Positions 1-9,325 of a DNA stretch of 64,000 nt are shown in pieces. Position 1 is the stretch's first letter. Every line of letters begins with the position of its first letter. Source of the stretch: Brucella pecoris. GTDB taxonomy: Bacteria; Pseudomonadota; Alphaproteobacteria; Rhizobiales; Rhizobiaceae. The translations under genes and the position numbers were made by a program. The stretch spans positions 124,001 through 188,000 of the forward strand of contig NZ_VEWK01000009.1 of assembly GCF_006376675.1 (NCBI RefSeq), given 5' to 3'. The notes under the pieces were generated by a model. The model searched no databases. It was not told the origin of the DNA and saw nothing but the letters and a program-made list of their open reading frames with translations.

Positions 1-859
1 ACATGGCGACGAACGGGCTTGAATTCGGATCGACCTGATCCCACGGAATGACGGTGATGATGACGAACAAAGCGCCGAGATAGAACAGCACCACGCGGAT
101 CGGGATCGAGTTGATGGCCTTCGGCAGATTGCGCACCGGATCTTTGGTTTCAGCGGCGGCGGTGCCGACGAGTTCAATGCCGACAAAAGCGAAGACCGCG
201 ATCTGGAAACCGGCAACAAAGCCGAGGAAACCGTTGGGGAAGAACCCGCCATGGTTCCACAAATGCGCGACCGAGGCCTGGCTGCCATTGGGCAGGGTAA
301 AGCCGGTCGAGAGCATGTACACGCCAGCAACGATCAACCCGACAATAGCAACGATCTTGATGAGGGCGAACCAGAATTCGATTTCACCGAAATTGCGCAC
401 TGTCGGCAGATTGAGCGCCAGAAGCGTGAAGATCAGCCCGAGCGCCGGTATCCAGAGCGCAAGCTCCGGGAACCAGAACGAGACATAGCCCGAAACGGCA
501 ACAACATCGGCTACGCCCGTCACGATCCAGCAAAGCCAGTAGGTCCAGCCGGTGAAGAACTGCGCCCATGGCCCAAGATAATCGCCTGCGAAATCCGCAA
601 AGGAACGATATTCGAGATTGGACAGCAAGATTTCGCCCAGCGCGCGCATAACAAAGAACAGCATGAAGCCAATGACTGCATAGACGAGCAGGATCGACGG
701 GCCAGCCAGCGAAATGGTCTTGCCCGAGCCCATGAAAAGGCCGGTGCCTATCGCGCCGCCAATGGCGATCAGTTGCAGATGCCTGTTGGACAGGTTACGT
801 GCAAGATGGGGGGCCTCCTCCCGATGTGGATCGGCAGAAGGCTTTGATGCGATGTTCAT
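1..859 (-). CDS. cycA: Amino acid permease, CycA-like (D-serine/D-alanine/glycine), 3' end cut off by window
   Basis: The reverse strand from the ATG at 859 reads open to the window edge, giving about 286 residues. The N-terminus has the APC-family pattern: a hydrophilic lead, then RNLSNRHLQLIAIGGAIGTG and the GLFMGSGKTI segment, followed by repeated hydrophobic helices. This matches the amino acid:H+ symporters of the CycA group, which are about 470 residues, so roughly the last 40 percent lies outside the window. It would import small neutral amino acids across the inner membrane. The specificity is inferred from overall resemblance; another APC permease is possible. The 220-bp gap to the next gene holds its promoter region, with no clear motif seen. 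Confidence 0.75.
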   Translation of the reverse strand, partial: MNIASKPSADPHREEAPHLARNLSNRHLQLIAIGGAIGTGLFMGSGKTISLAGPSILLVYAVIGFMLFFVMRALGEILLSNLEYRSFADFAGDYLGPWAQFFTGWTYWLCWIVTGVADVVAVSGYVSFWFPELALWIPALGLIFTLLALNLPTVRNFGEIEFWFALIKIVAIVGLIVAGVYMLSTGFTLPNGSQASVAHLWNHGGFFPNGFLGFVAGFQIAVFAFVGIELVGTAAAETKDPVRNLPKAINSIPIRVVLFYLGALFVIITVIPWDQVDPNSSPFVAM

Positions 860-1081
860 TCAAACGCCTCTTGTGGTTGGCCGACGCTGAAAGACAACCT
901 CACCTGGGCGAGGAGGAGCGTCCTTCCCGTACTGCCTTTTCAGGCAGACTGTGCCTTCTGATAGACGATGTGAGCGCTGGTGTGAACAGCGCGGAATGTA
1001 GCAATTGGAATCATATTGGATAGAGAAAGCTGCTGGGTATTGATCAAGCAATAGCTTAATCGAGCTGGTGCAGCCCAATAA

Positions 1082-2248
1082 CTAGGGATTTGCGTTCTTC
1101 TGCGGCCAGGAAAAATCGTCGGCTCTTCCAGGTGACGGTTTGTTTTCAGCGCGGGCTGGGCGCGTGGCTTGCGGGCGCGCAAGGCTACCACCGAGCAGAA
1201 CGCCGCTTTCATCCTTGTCGATGTCGCGAATACTGACCGGCGCCACGCGGTCCACCGGTTTTGATGGATCATGCGCGCCGACCGCGGGCAGTGGCTGGTC
1301 TTCTTCCTTTGCACCGCCGAGATAGGCGCGGAGCGGCTTTTCCGCATAGAAGGCGAGCTTGCGCTTGCCCGCTGAAGTTATGTTGATGCCGTCATTACCG
1401 CGCAAACGCGCGGTCTGACCGTTAATATCGAAACCGGTTTGCGTGAAATTTCCGTCCTCGTCAACAAAACCGTCCCAGACATCGGCGAACTTGCCGCCAG
1501 CCTTTTCGGTAGCCGTACGATAGATTTCATTGAGCGCCAGCATATCCTGCGACATGCCTTTCGGGCGGAAGGGCGGCTGGCCGATCCACACCAGAGGAAA
1601 GTGCTTGTCGTTGATGACTTTGATGAAAGCAGTGACCCGCTTTTGATATTCTTCATTCCATTCCGGGGACCGGGGCGGCAGGCTTGCGCCTTTCTCGGTG
1701 ATCGCCTGCCTGTCGTTGGAGCCGATCATGACTACAACTGCAGCAGGCTTCTCCTCCTCCAGTATCTTGCCGATATTTTCGGGCCAGTTGAAATGGTCGT
1801 TGCGCACAAAGCCTGAGGAGCCGTTTATCCGGGTCACGACCTGGAGGTCGGAGTCGGATGCGAAAGCAACATCAAGGCCTTCGGCCAGGCCGTTGCCGAT
1901 GAAGTCGCCGACGACAAGGACTTTCTTTGCATCCGGCTTTTTCTCTACGAATTCGACCGCGGGGCTTGCCGCTGGCGGCGGTGTCGGGCGTGAAGCGGGA
2001 GAAGCTGCCTTGGGGCGCTTCGCCTTGGGCCGGGCACGTTGCGGGGCACGTTGCTCATATTGACGCTGTGGTTGTGCCTGCCGGGAGCCAAACAATAGAT
2101 CGAAAAGCGTTCTCGGCCGTTCCTGTGCGGATGCCGTGGCGATGTCTGAGAACAGCAACGCTGTCACCGCCAGCACGATGCTGAAAGCTTTCACAAGCCT
2201 GGTCACAGTCCGATTTCCACGCATCCGTTTCGCCTTCATGGCTTGCAT
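1082..2248 (-). CDS. DUF459-type SGNH-fold periplasmic protein lacking canonical Ser and His
   Basis: 388 residues. Residues 18-41 form a signal peptide ending ATASAQ, followed by a Pro/Ala/Arg-rich linker (about 55-98) and an SGNH/GDSL-like domain. The block I motif reads GDF at 114-116 where GDSL enzymes have GDS, so the nucleophile position is Phe116. Block III is intact (GSND, 176-179). Block V reads DGIN at 286-289 where the catalytic His would be expected. The fold and family are recognisable, but hydrolase activity is doubtful. It lies downstream of a lytic transglycosylase gene on the same strand, but a strong terminator separates them. A role in the cell wall or in polysaccharide modification is only inference. 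A second ATG three codons in is an alternative start. Confidence 0.75.
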   Translation of the reverse strand: MQAMKAKRMRGNRTVTRLVKAFSIVLAVTALLFSDIATASAQERPRTLFDLLFGSRQAQPQRQYEQRAPQRARPKAKRPKAASPASRPTPPPAASPAVEFVEKKPDAKKVLVVGDFIGNGLAEGLDVAFASDSDLQVVTRINGSSGFVRNDHFNWPENIGKILEEEKPAAVVVMIGSNDRQAITEKGASLPPRSPEWNEEYQKRVTAFIKVINDKHFPLVWIGQPPFRPKGMSQDMLALNEIYRTATEKAGGKFADVWDGFVDEDGNFTQTGFDINGQTARLRGNDGINITSAGKRKLAFYAEKPLRAYLGGAKEEDQPLPAVGAHDPSKPVDRVAPVSIRDIDKDESGVLLGGSLARPQATRPARAENKPSPGRADDFSWPQKNANP

Positions 2249-2275
2249 AATAGCTTGGCAATCCTGAAAAACAAA

Positions 2276-2307
2276 ATGGAGCGCACTTTTGTTAAAGTGC
2301 GCTCCAT
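2276..2307 (-). terminator. Rho-independent terminator of the lytic transglycosylase gene
   Basis: A perfect 14-bp inverted repeat (2276-2289 with 2294-2307) has a 4-nt loop. On the minus strand a T-rich run (TTTTGTTTTT) follows, 18 nt after the transglycosylase stop codon. Confidence 0.85.
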
Positions 2308-2324
2308 TCGATCAATCTGACAGT

Positions 2325-3563
2325 TTAACGACGGCGCAGAACCGACAGGACTTCCTTGCTCGGATGGCCGTCCGGCTGAAGTCCGTTGCGCTGCTGGAAG
2401 GCTTCGATAGCTGCCCGCGAGGTGGAGCCGATCTTGCCATCGATATTGCCGTCATAATAGCCGAGCGCCTTCAGATGCGTTTGAAGCTCCTGACGCTCGT
2501 TCATGGTGATCGGCGTAAATGGACGGTTCCAATCCTGACGCAGTCCCTGATAACCGCCGATGCGATCCGCGAGGAGGCCGACAGCGAGCGCATATTTGTC
2601 GGCATTATTGTAACGCTTCAACACGAAGAAATTCTTCGTCATCAGGAAGGCCGGGCCCTGACGACCATCCGGCACTTTCAGCGTTGCTTTTTCGTTAGGA
2701 TCGGGGAAGGCGCGTCCGTTAGCGCGAACGAGACCGATTTTCTGCCATTCGGCGATCGAAAGCGAGCCGGAAGGGAATTTGCGTCCCTGTGGTAGAGCGA
2801 CCTCGTAGCCCCAGCTACGGCCCGGTTGCCAGCCATTGCGATGTAGCAGATTTGCCGCCGTGCCCAGCGCATCGGGAACCGAGTTCCAGATGTCGCGCTT
2901 GCCGTTACCGTCCATATCGACTGCATAGGCCTGATAGCTGGTCGGGATGAACTGCGTGTGGCCGAGCGCACCAGCCCAGGAGCCGGAAAGATGGCCACGG
3001 TCGATATCGCCGGTCTGGAGAATCTTCATCGCGGCAATTAACTGCGTGCGGCCATATTTGGCGCGGCGCTGATCCGCATAGGCGAGTGTCGCCAGCGAAC
3101 GCACGGCGTCGCGCATCACGTCATCGCGCTTGAGAATTTCGCCATAATTGCTTTCCATCGACCAGATGGCGAGCAGGATATTGCGATCGACCGAGAAACG
3201 CTGCTCGATGCGCTGGAGCCATGGTCCCCATTTGCGGGCCATGTTCTGGCCGACCGAGACGGACTGCTCGTTCACGCGGTTATCGACATAGTTCCAGACA
3301 GGTTCGGTGAATTCAGGCTGGTAGCGTGCCTTTTGCAGCACGACCGGGTCCGGTGCATCGACACCGCGGAATGCACGATCGAAAGTGGAAGGCGAAACAC
3401 CTGCCTTTATAGCGACAGGGCGAAAACTGGCGACCCACTGGCGAAATTTTGCATCGGCCAATGCGGAGCCGGTTGTCAGTGTGGAGGCAAGCACAGCTAT
3501 CGCAACCGTTGTAGCTGCTTTCAGCTTCAGCGTCTGGCCCACCGTGAATGGAAATCGCAGCAT
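2325..3563 (-). CDS. Lytic murein transglycosylase, MltB type, with C-terminal peptidoglycan-binding domain
   Basis: 412 residues from the ATG at 3563, chosen because AAGGGA lies just upstream; an in-frame ATG at 3653 has no such site. A signal peptide ends near TGSALA (residue 36). The SLT2/MltB domain follows, with the catalytic glutamate in the motif SMESNYGE (about residue 137). About the last 60 residues, beginning near LKALGYYDGNIDG, are a PG_binding_1 domain. The enzyme cleaves glycan strands of peptidoglycan in the periplasm, leaving 1,6-anhydromuramic ends. There is no lipobox, so it is probably soluble, unlike E. coli MltB. Confidence 0.9.
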   Translation of the reverse strand: MLRFPFTVGQTLKLKAATTVAIAVLASTLTTGSALADAKFRQWVASFRPVAIKAGVSPSTFDRAFRGVDAPDPVVLQKARYQPEFTEPVWNYVDNRVNEQSVSVGQNMARKWGPWLQRIEQRFSVDRNILLAIWSMESNYGEILKRDDVMRDAVRSLATLAYADQRRAKYGRTQLIAAMKILQTGDIDRGHLSGSWAGALGHTQFIPTSYQAYAVDMDGNGKRDIWNSVPDALGTAANLLHRNGWQPGRSWGYEVALPQGRKFPSGSLSIAEWQKIGLVRANGRAFPDPNEKATLKVPDGRQGPAFLMTKNFFVLKRYNNADKYALAVGLLADRIGGYQGLRQDWNRPFTPITMNERQELQTHLKALGYYDGNIDGKIGSTSRAAIEAFQQRNGLQPDGHPSKEVLSVLRRR

Positions 3564-3942
3564 TCTGTGTTTCCCTTCTGCAATCAAATTTAGCCGATAC
3601 CGGCGCGTTTCCCTTCGATCTGGATTCTGCGCGCTCCGGATTGCATTAGTCAATTAATACCATCCTGTGTTGAATTTGAGCCAGCAGAAAATTCCGGATC
3701 GAACCGTTGAACGATCAAATTAGAACCTCTCGGTTAGCAATTGGTTTACCATCGCGGGCTTGCTTTAAAAATTGCCCGAAATTTCGAAAAGTTTTTGAAT
3801 CAAGCAACATTAAGGTCGGGTCATTGAATGTGATGGGATGAGCCACGCAATTTCGTCGTTCCTTAATGAAAAGGCCTTATTTGAAATTCAGTCGTTTCAA
3901 TGCTTTGATAGCAAACCTGAAATAGTGAAATCGAGGAGAGGG
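3564..3942. other. Divergent promoter region between the transglycosylase gene and galU
   Basis: AT-rich 379-bp gap between divergent genes. It contains a short perfect palindrome (CGAAATTTCG, 3777-3786). No credible ORF or RNA gene was seen. Confidence 0.4.
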
Positions 3943-4836
3943 ATGAGTTCTATCCGAAAAATTCGCAAGGCCGTCTTCCCTGTTGCAGGTCTTGGCACCC
4001 GCTTCCTGCCCGCCACCAAATCCATTCCCAAAGAAATGCTGACTGTCGTGGACAAGCCCGTCATCCAGTATGTGGTCGATGAGGCGCGCGAAGCAGGTAT
4101 CGAGCATCTGATTTTCGTCACCGGGCGAAACAAAGCGGTCATCGAAGACTATTTCGATGCACAGGTAGAGCTATATTCCACGCTTGCCGAACGCGGCAAG
4201 ACTGCTGAACTGGAGCATCTTCAAGATATCCAGCCGCAGCCGGGAACGACCAGCTTCACCCGTCAGCAGGTGCCGCTTGGTCTCGGCCATGCGGTCTGGT
4301 GTGCTCGTGAGCTCGTCGGCGACGAACCTTTTGCTCTCTTGCTGCCGGACATGGTCATGCAGTCGAAGAAGGGCTGCCTGAAGGAAATGGTCGAGCTGTA
4401 CGAAAATACTGGCGGCAACGTTATTGCCGTGCAGGAATGCGACCCGGAAGAAGCCCATAAATATGGCATCGTCGGCAAAGGCGAAGCCATCGGTAGCGGT
4501 TTCGAGATTACGCAGATGGTCGAAAAGCCTGCCAAGGGTACGGCACCGTCCAATCTCTACATCAACGGTCGCTATATTCTGCAGCCGGAAATCTTCGAGC
4601 TTCTGAGCAAGCAGGAAAAAGGGGCTGGCAACGAAATCCAGCTCACGGATGCGATGCTGAAGCTTGCCGATGCCCAGAAATTTTTCGGTTTCGATTATCG
4701 GGGCCTGACATTCGACTGCGGCTCCAAGGCGGGCTTCATCGAAGCCAACGTCGCGTTTGCGCTGTGGCGTAACGACATTCGGCCTTCGGTTGAAAGCTCG
4801 ATCGGCAATCTGCTGAATACCATCAAGCCTGCTTGA
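3943..4836 (+). CDS. galU: UTP-glucose-1-phosphate uridylyltransferase
   Basis: 297 residues from the ATG at 3943, which follows the strong ribosome site GAGGAGAGGG; the open frame extends further upstream without support. The N-terminal nucleotidyltransferase signature reads [18 protein letters not shown]. Family motifs for UDP-glucose pyrophosphorylase continue to the end, for example VEKP and [11 protein letters not shown]. It makes UDP-glucose from UTP and glucose-1-phosphate, feeding envelope polysaccharide and cyclic glucan synthesis. It is probably monocistronic, with a terminator 26 nt downstream. The length is typical for the family. Confidence 0.95.
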   Translation: MSSIRKIRKAVFPVAGLGTRFLPATKSIPKEMLTVVDKPVIQYVVDEAREAGIEHLIFVTGRNKAVIEDYFDAQVELYSTLAERGKTAELEHLQDIQPQPGTTSFTRQQVPLGLGHAVWCARELVGDEPFALLLPDMVMQSKKGCLKEMVELYENTGGNVIAVQECDPEEAHKYGIVGKGEAIGSGFEITQMVEKPAKGTAPSNLYINGRYILQPEIFELLSKQEKGAGNEIQLTDAMLKLADAQKFFGFDYRGLTFDCGSKAGFIEANVAFALWRNDIRPSVESSIGNLLNTIKPA

Positions 4837-4861
4837 TATAAACCTGCCTGAACTCTGGTCA

Positions 4862-4887
4862 CGCCCCCTGCAAAGGGGGCGTTTTTT
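4862..4887 (+). terminator. Rho-independent terminator of galU
   Basis: A 7-bp GC stem (CGCCCCC / GGGGGCG) with a 6-nt loop is followed by six T residues. Confidence 0.9.
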
Positions 4888-4952
4888 ATGGTTGTGAGCG
4901 CTACTCTGGTGAAACTTGCTTTTTTCGACAATGACAATAGGTATTTGACCTA

Positions 4953-4994
4953 GAACGTATCCCGAAAAGTGTGAAACCCTTTCGCGATACGTTC
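4953..4994. repeat. Palindromic intergenic repeat, type B variant
   Basis: Arms GAACGTATC (4953-4961) and GATACGTTC (4986-4994) enclose the shared core CCGAAAAGTGTGAAA. The core is the reverse complement of the one at about 9907 and 30260. It lies just upstream of gntP. Confidence 0.75.
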
Positions 4995-5033
4995 GATCAA
5001 ACAAGTTTTCTCCCCATCATAAGGAAGAATCGC

Positions 5034-6413
5034 ATGCAGGAATTCGAGCAGACGATGGGGGCAGGCGCGCTCATCTCCATCGCGGTGGGCGCTGTTTTAT
5101 TGTTGCTTTTGCTCATCATCCGGTTTCGCGTCCATGCGTTCGTAGCGCTTATAATCGTCAGCCTCCTGACAGCGCTTGCGACGGGCATTCCAGCAGGCAA
5201 TATTCTGGCGACAATCACGTCCGCCTTCGGTTCCACTCTCGGCGGCGTAGCGCTTCTGGTCGGTCTCGGTGCGATGTTGGGTCGGCTGCTCGAGATATCC
5301 GGCGGCGCGCAGGCGCTTGCCGACGATCTCATCAGGCGGTTCGGCGAAGAACGCGCGCCCATGGCGCTTGGCATCGCATCGCTCATCTTCGGCTTTCCGA
5401 TTTTTTTCGATGCGGGGCTGGTCGTGATGCTTCCTGTGGTCTTCACCGTTGCGCGACGCCTCAAGGGAAGCCTGCTTCTCTACGGTATTCCGGTCGCCGC
5501 AGCTTTTTCGGTGATGCATGTTTTCGTGCCGCCTCATCCGGGGCCGGTGGCGGCATCCGAGCTGTTGGGTGCGGATGTGGGGCTTCTCATTCTGGTCGGG
5601 ATCGTGGTCGTCATACCTGTCTGGTTTATTGCCGGACACCTTTTCGGCGCATGGATCGGCAAGCGGATCAATCTCCCTATCCCTGACAGTTTTGATGCCG
5701 GAAAGAACGCAGAAGAGGCCCTGAATCCTCCAAGCTCCAGCCTGGTCATATTGCTTCTCCTGCTGCCACTGGTTCTGATTTTCATCAATACAGGTCTGGA
5801 TTTCGCCCGTGCACAAGGTTGGGTAAACGCCCAGGCCAACTGGTATCAGCTTGCGCGGATGATCGGATCGACACCGGTTGCTCTTCTGATTTCGGTGTTG
5901 GTCGCCTCCTATGTGCTGGGACCCCGGCGCGGCAGGGACCTGGCCAGTGTCGAACGCATTCTCGATTCGGCGCTCGGTCCGGTGTGTTCCATCATTCTGA
6001 TTACAGGCGCGGGCGGAATGTTCGGCGGCGTCCTGCGTGCCTCCGGCATCGGTGACGCTTTGTCCAGTGCATTCGCCAATACCGGACTGCCCGTTATCGT
6101 GGCGGGCTTCCTGATCGCAACGATCTTGCGCGTTGCGCAGGGGTCGGCAACGGTGGCGCTGATAACGGCTGCCGGACTTGTCCAGCCTGCGGTTCAGGCT
6201 GCGGGTTATCACGGACTTGAGACTGCGGCGGTGGTGATCGCCCTTGCTGCAGGGTCGGTCATGCTCTCCCATGTCAACGATTCCGGTTTCTGGCTCGTTG
6301 GACGTTTCTTCAACATGGACGTCAAGACGACACTGAAAACCTGGACTGTTCTAGAAACCCTTATCGGGCTTCTGGGGTTCGGCTTGGCGTGTATTCTGTT
6401 CTGGCTCGCTTAA
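5034..6413 (+). CDS. gntP: Gluconate:H+ symporter, GntP family
   Basis: 459 residues from the ATG at 5034, preceded by AAGGAAG. The protein is strongly hydrophobic throughout with about 12 or more membrane segments. It has GntP-family landmarks such as FGFPIFFDAGLVVMLPVVF, the HVFVPPHPGP segment, and LSHVNDSGFWLVGRFF near the C-terminus. It imports gluconate or a related sugar acid. The window also encodes Eda and Gnd, the two routes for phosphogluconate, but these are unlinked. No kinase or GntR regulator is adjacent, so the exact substrate is inferred. Confidence 0.85.
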   Translation: MQEFEQTMGAGALISIAVGAVLLLLLLIIRFRVHAFVALIIVSLLTALATGIPAGNILATITSAFGSTLGGVALLVGLGAMLGRLLEISGGAQALADDLIRRFGEERAPMALGIASLIFGFPIFFDAGLVVMLPVVFTVARRLKGSLLLYGIPVAAAFSVMHVFVPPHPGPVAASELLGADVGLLILVGIVVVIPVWFIAGHLFGAWIGKRINLPIPDSFDAGKNAEEALNPPSSSLVILLLLLPLVLIFINTGLDFARAQGWVNAQANWYQLARMIGSTPVALLISVLVASYVLGPRRGRDLASVERILDSALGPVCSIILITGAGGMFGGVLRASGIGDALSSAFANTGLPVIVAGFLIATILRVAQGSATVALITAAGLVQPAVQAAGYHGLETAAVVIALAAGSVMLSHVNDSGFWLVGRFFNMDVKTTLKTWTVLETLIGLLGFGLACILFWLA

Positions 6414-6426
6414 ACTCACGACAATA

Positions 6427-6448
6427 CGGCATCCCATAAGGGATGCCG
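6427..6448 (+). terminator. Hairpin downstream of gntP
   Basis: A perfect 9-bp inverted repeat (CGGCATCCC / GGGATGCCG) has a 4-nt loop. The following T run is interrupted, so termination is likely but weaker. It could also serve the convergent gene. Confidence 0.65.
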
Positions 6449-6457
6449 TTCTATCTG

Positions 6458-6516
6458 TTTGTCTTTACGCATTATCCAACGCAAAACCGCTACGCACTTT
6501 TGCTGGAAATGCTTTA
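6458..6516. repeat. Intergenic repeat, type A, ending at a stop codon
   Basis: It shares the core ACGCATTATCC...GCAAAACCGCTACGCACTTTTGCTGGAAATGCTTTA with the repeats at about 9825 and 57630. On the minus strand it begins directly at the TAA stop of the outer-membrane protein gene. Confidence 0.75.
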
Positions 6517-8100
6517 ACGCTGAACCTTCACGCCGAGATAGACGCTATCGGCTGTATATTCGCGGTCAGATATCCTGCTTGTCAGGAATTCGTGACGCAG
6601 GCGTGCATCCAGCCCAACGAAACGATTGATCCAGTAGGTTGCGCCGATCTGCGCGCCGATTGTGTAATCGGTTCCGGTGCCATCCTTGTTTTGCCGGATA
6701 TTGGCATCAAGCCTGCCGTTGAGGCTCAGGTCGGAGCGTATGCGACGGGTCACATCAAGGCTTGCGAAATGCAGGAGTGACCCGGCAATGCCAGGCGTGG
6801 TCGAGGTATCGACCATTGTTTGTGCATAGAGCCGCACATCGGTTCCGCGCAGCGGCGACCAGTTGAGCGCTGCATTGATCGACGGGCCGCTGATGTCGCT
6901 GAGACGAGAATCATCGCTGTTGGCGCGCATGTAACCGGCCGCAAATTCGCCGTTCAGCTTCTCGCCCATATCAAGCATCATACCGCCGCGCAGTGCAAAC
7001 TGCGATCCGCTACGCTCGTAGCCATTGCTGTCGAGCTTTTCATCGAAGATGCGCTTGCCCAGTTCCACTTCGGTGAAGGGTTTGATTGCGGGGGACAAGG
7101 AAAAGCCGCCGCGCAATGTGACGCTGGCATAGGTGTTGTCGCGGTCTTTCTGAGTGACCGTGCCGCCGGAGGACAGTTCCGCATCGCCGTAAATATTGTG
7201 TTCAACCCGCCCGGTTGCACTACCGAAGATAAGGCCCATGTCGCGCTCGACGCCGAGACTTCCGTTGAGGGTGTGAACCAGAGGACGCTGCAAGGCGTCG
7301 ACCACGCCGTTGGGGCTCGACGCGCTCTCACGACGCAACCGGTACCCTGCACCGGTGTTGACGGTCGTTTGGTCGCCGAGATCGAAGCGTAGCTTGCCCT
7401 GAATGTCGACCTGCGGTTCGGAGACGTCTTCGCCCGAAATGGATTTGGCCCAGGTGCCCGATGCGTCAAGTGTTGCCTGATGGCGTGCCCAATCCGACTG
7501 CGCGTTGAGCCGCAATGTGGTTTCGTTAAGAACTGCGCTGGAGCCGGTTGCGCTGCTGTCGCCATTCGTCGTGACACGGATACCCTGTTCCAGCGACGGT
7601 CGCAGGATGAACGAGCCGGTGCGAATGCCGATCGGCGCGAATGGGTCGACTTCCTGTGTGATGCCGCGTCCTTGCTCAGGCAACTGCCGGAGGTTTTCGC
7701 GTTGCGCCCGGCCTGTTTCTCCACTTGCCTCGGCGTCGACTGAGCCGACACGGATATTGTCGGGTTGCAGCGGCTGGCGGTCCTGCGGAACGGCAACTGT
7801 CGGAACGGTTTGCGCCGTAGTTGCCGCGTCTGTCGCGGGTGCGTTTTCAGGCGGGGTATAACCGTCGTCGGTCGCTTCACCGGCACCATCGTCATATCCA
7901 GGTGCGGCAAGCCCACGATTTGCAAGCGTTTCCGGTGAGGATGCGGAAAGCACATCCTCGGCAACGCTTCCGCGCAGATAGGCTTCCTGAGCAAAGGAAG
8001 GGCCATGACTGATTGCCATCGCCACGCCCGCCAGAAACAGGCATCGCAGCCTGCGGGCAATGGGCGTCGAACCGCCGGATAAGGCCTTGGCAAAAAGCAT
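6514..8100 (-). CDS. Outer membrane beta-barrel protein, BBP2 type
   Basis: 528 residues with a signal peptide (residues 1-38, ending PSFAQ) and a disordered acidic/proline segment to about residue 150. A long region of alternating amphipathic strands then ends in VYLGVKVQR. The architecture fits the putative beta-barrel porin-2 family common in Rhizobiales. It would sit in the outer membrane; its cargo is unknown. Proteins of this family are sometimes encoded with exopolysaccharide genes, but none adjoin here. It is divergent from the arabinose-5-phosphate isomerase gene. Confidence 0.7.
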   Translation of the reverse strand: MLFAKALSGGSTPIARRLRCLFLAGVAMAISHGPSFAQEAYLRGSVAEDVLSASSPETLANRGLAAPGYDDGAGEATDDGYTPPENAPATDAATTAQTVPTVAVPQDRQPLQPDNIRVGSVDAEASGETGRAQRENLRQLPEQGRGITQEVDPFAPIGIRTGSFILRPSLEQGIRVTTNGDSSATGSSAVLNETTLRLNAQSDWARHQATLDASGTWAKSISGEDVSEPQVDIQGKLRFDLGDQTTVNTGAGYRLRRESASSPNGVVDALQRPLVHTLNGSLGVERDMGLIFGSATGRVEHNIYGDAELSSGGTVTQKDRDNTYASVTLRGGFSLSPAIKPFTEVELGKRIFDEKLDSNGYERSGSQFALRGGMMLDMGEKLNGEFAAGYMRANSDDSRLSDISGPSINAALNWSPLRGTDVRLYAQTMVDTSTTPGIAGSLLHFASLDVTRRIRSDLSLNGRLDANIRQNKDGTGTDYTIGAQIGATYWINRFVGLDARLRHEFLTSRISDREYTADSVYLGVKVQR

Positions 8101-8244
8101 GTCGTGTTTTCAAACCGTCGCAACGTGGTAGATGAACGGTAAAGGCACATGGTTAATTCTTGGTTGCTATGGTCGAATTCAAGGCCATGTTTCGCTGCAC
8201 AAATGTTTGGACAACCGGCTGCGAAGAAGTTAACCCTTGCCGCT

Positions 8245-9246
8245 ATGGAAAAGCTCGATCAGATCATCCCTCCGGCAGACGCGGAAGCAGCCATCGCTTC
8301 AGCGCTGCGCACCATAAAGACCGAAAATGCGGGCCTTGTTGCGCTGGAAGAAGCGCTGAATGACGGCCTTTCCGGTCCATTTGTCGAAGCGGTGAAGCGT
8401 ATCGTTGCGTCGCGCGGACGTCTGGTCGTTACGGGCGTGGGCAAAAGCGGCCATATCGGCTCCAAGCTTGCCGCCACTTTTGCCTCGACCGGTACCTCGG
8501 CATTTTTCGTTCATTCGGCGGAAGCCAATCATGGTGATCTTGGCATGATCGGCCGCGATGATGTCATCCTGGCCATTTCGTGGTCGGGCGAAACGGCGGA
8601 ACTGAAGGGTATCGTCAATTATTCGCAGCGCTTCCGCATTCCGCTGATCGCAATCACCGCAGGTGAGAATTCGGCGCTTGGCCGTGCGGCGGATGTCATG
8701 CTGCTCCTGCCGAAAACGGTTGAAGCCTGCCCGCACGGTCTGGCGCCCACGACCTCGACCATGATGCAGCTTGCCATCGGCGATGCGCTGGCAATCGCGC
8801 TTCTGGAAGCACGGGGCTTTACTCCAAGCGACTTCAAGACCTTTCATCCCGGCGGTTCGCTGGGTGCAAGCCTCATCCATATCCGCGATATCATGCATCG
8901 CGGCGAACGCCTTCCGCTGGTGAGCGTGGGGACGTCGCTACCGGATGCGATGAAGGTTCTGGCACAAAAGAGCTTTGGCTGTGTGGTCGTCGTCGATGAT
9001 GGTGGTGATCTGGCGGGTATCGTTACCGATGGTGACATATCGCGCAATCTGAGCCGCAATCTCGCGGCATTGGCGGTTGATGACATCATGACGCGCAAGC
9101 CGAAGACGGTGGATCAGAACATGCTGGCAACCGCAGCACTCAACACCATCAATGAAAATCACATCGGCGCGCTGATCGTCGTCGAAGCCGGACGTCCGAT
9201 CGGGCTCGTGCACTTCCACGACCTGTTGCGGATAGGCGCGGCGTAA
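8245..9246 (+). CDS. kpsF: Arabinose-5-phosphate isomerase, KpsF/GutQ family
   Basis: 333 residues from the ATG at 8245; ATGs at 8203 and 8149 are also in frame but would give an atypical extension. An N-terminal SIS sugar-isomerase domain (about 40-190) contains TGVGKSGHIGSKLAATFAST and the SWSGET loop. It is followed by two CBS domains (about 205-330). The enzyme interconverts ribulose-5-phosphate and arabinose-5-phosphate, the first step toward Kdo for lipopolysaccharide. The stop codon lies inside an 8-bp tandem repeat array shared with the convergent nfeD 3' end. Confidence 0.93.
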   Translation: MEKLDQIIPPADAEAAIASALRTIKTENAGLVALEEALNDGLSGPFVEAVKRIVASRGRLVVTGVGKSGHIGSKLAATFASTGTSAFFVHSAEANHGDLGMIGRDDVILAISWSGETAELKGIVNYSQRFRIPLIAITAGENSALGRAADVMLLLPKTVEACPHGLAPTTSTMMQLAIGDALAIALLEARGFTPSDFKTFHPGGSLGASLIHIRDIMHRGERLPLVSVGTSLPDAMKVLAQKSFGCVVVVDDGGDLAGIVTDGDISRNLSRNLAALAVDDIMTRKPKTVDQNMLATAALNTINENHIGALIVVEAGRPIGLVHFHDLLRIGAA

Positions 9247-9288
9247 GAGAGTAAGGGAGTAAGGGAGTAAGGGAGTAAGGGAGTAAGC
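9243..9288. repeat. Tandem 8-bp repeat GTAAGGGA (about five copies) at the kpsF 3' end
   Basis: One diverged unit (GTAAGAGA, 9243-9250) and four identical GTAAGGGA units (9251-9282) are followed by GTAAGC. The first unit contains the kpsF stop codon. Each unit carries a TAA, so an 8-bp period gives stops in all three frames. Confidence 0.95.
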
Positions 9289-9312
9289 TGAAAATCACTT
9301 GCTTTAGCTTAC
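9283..9312. terminator. Hairpin between kpsF and nfeD
   Basis: GTAAGCT (9283-9289) pairs with AGCTTAC (9306-9312) across a 16-nt loop. A short T-rich stretch follows at 9319-9325. It may stop transcripts of the convergent genes. Confidence 0.45.
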
Positions 9313-9325
9313 CCGATTCCTTTTT

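Noticed and set aside
5097..6272. 391-codon open frame on the minus strand across gntP
   Set aside because: It lies fully antisense to a clear membrane transporter gene; its translation is rich in Arg, Asp and His with no domain, as expected from a shadow of a GC-rich hydrophobic gene.
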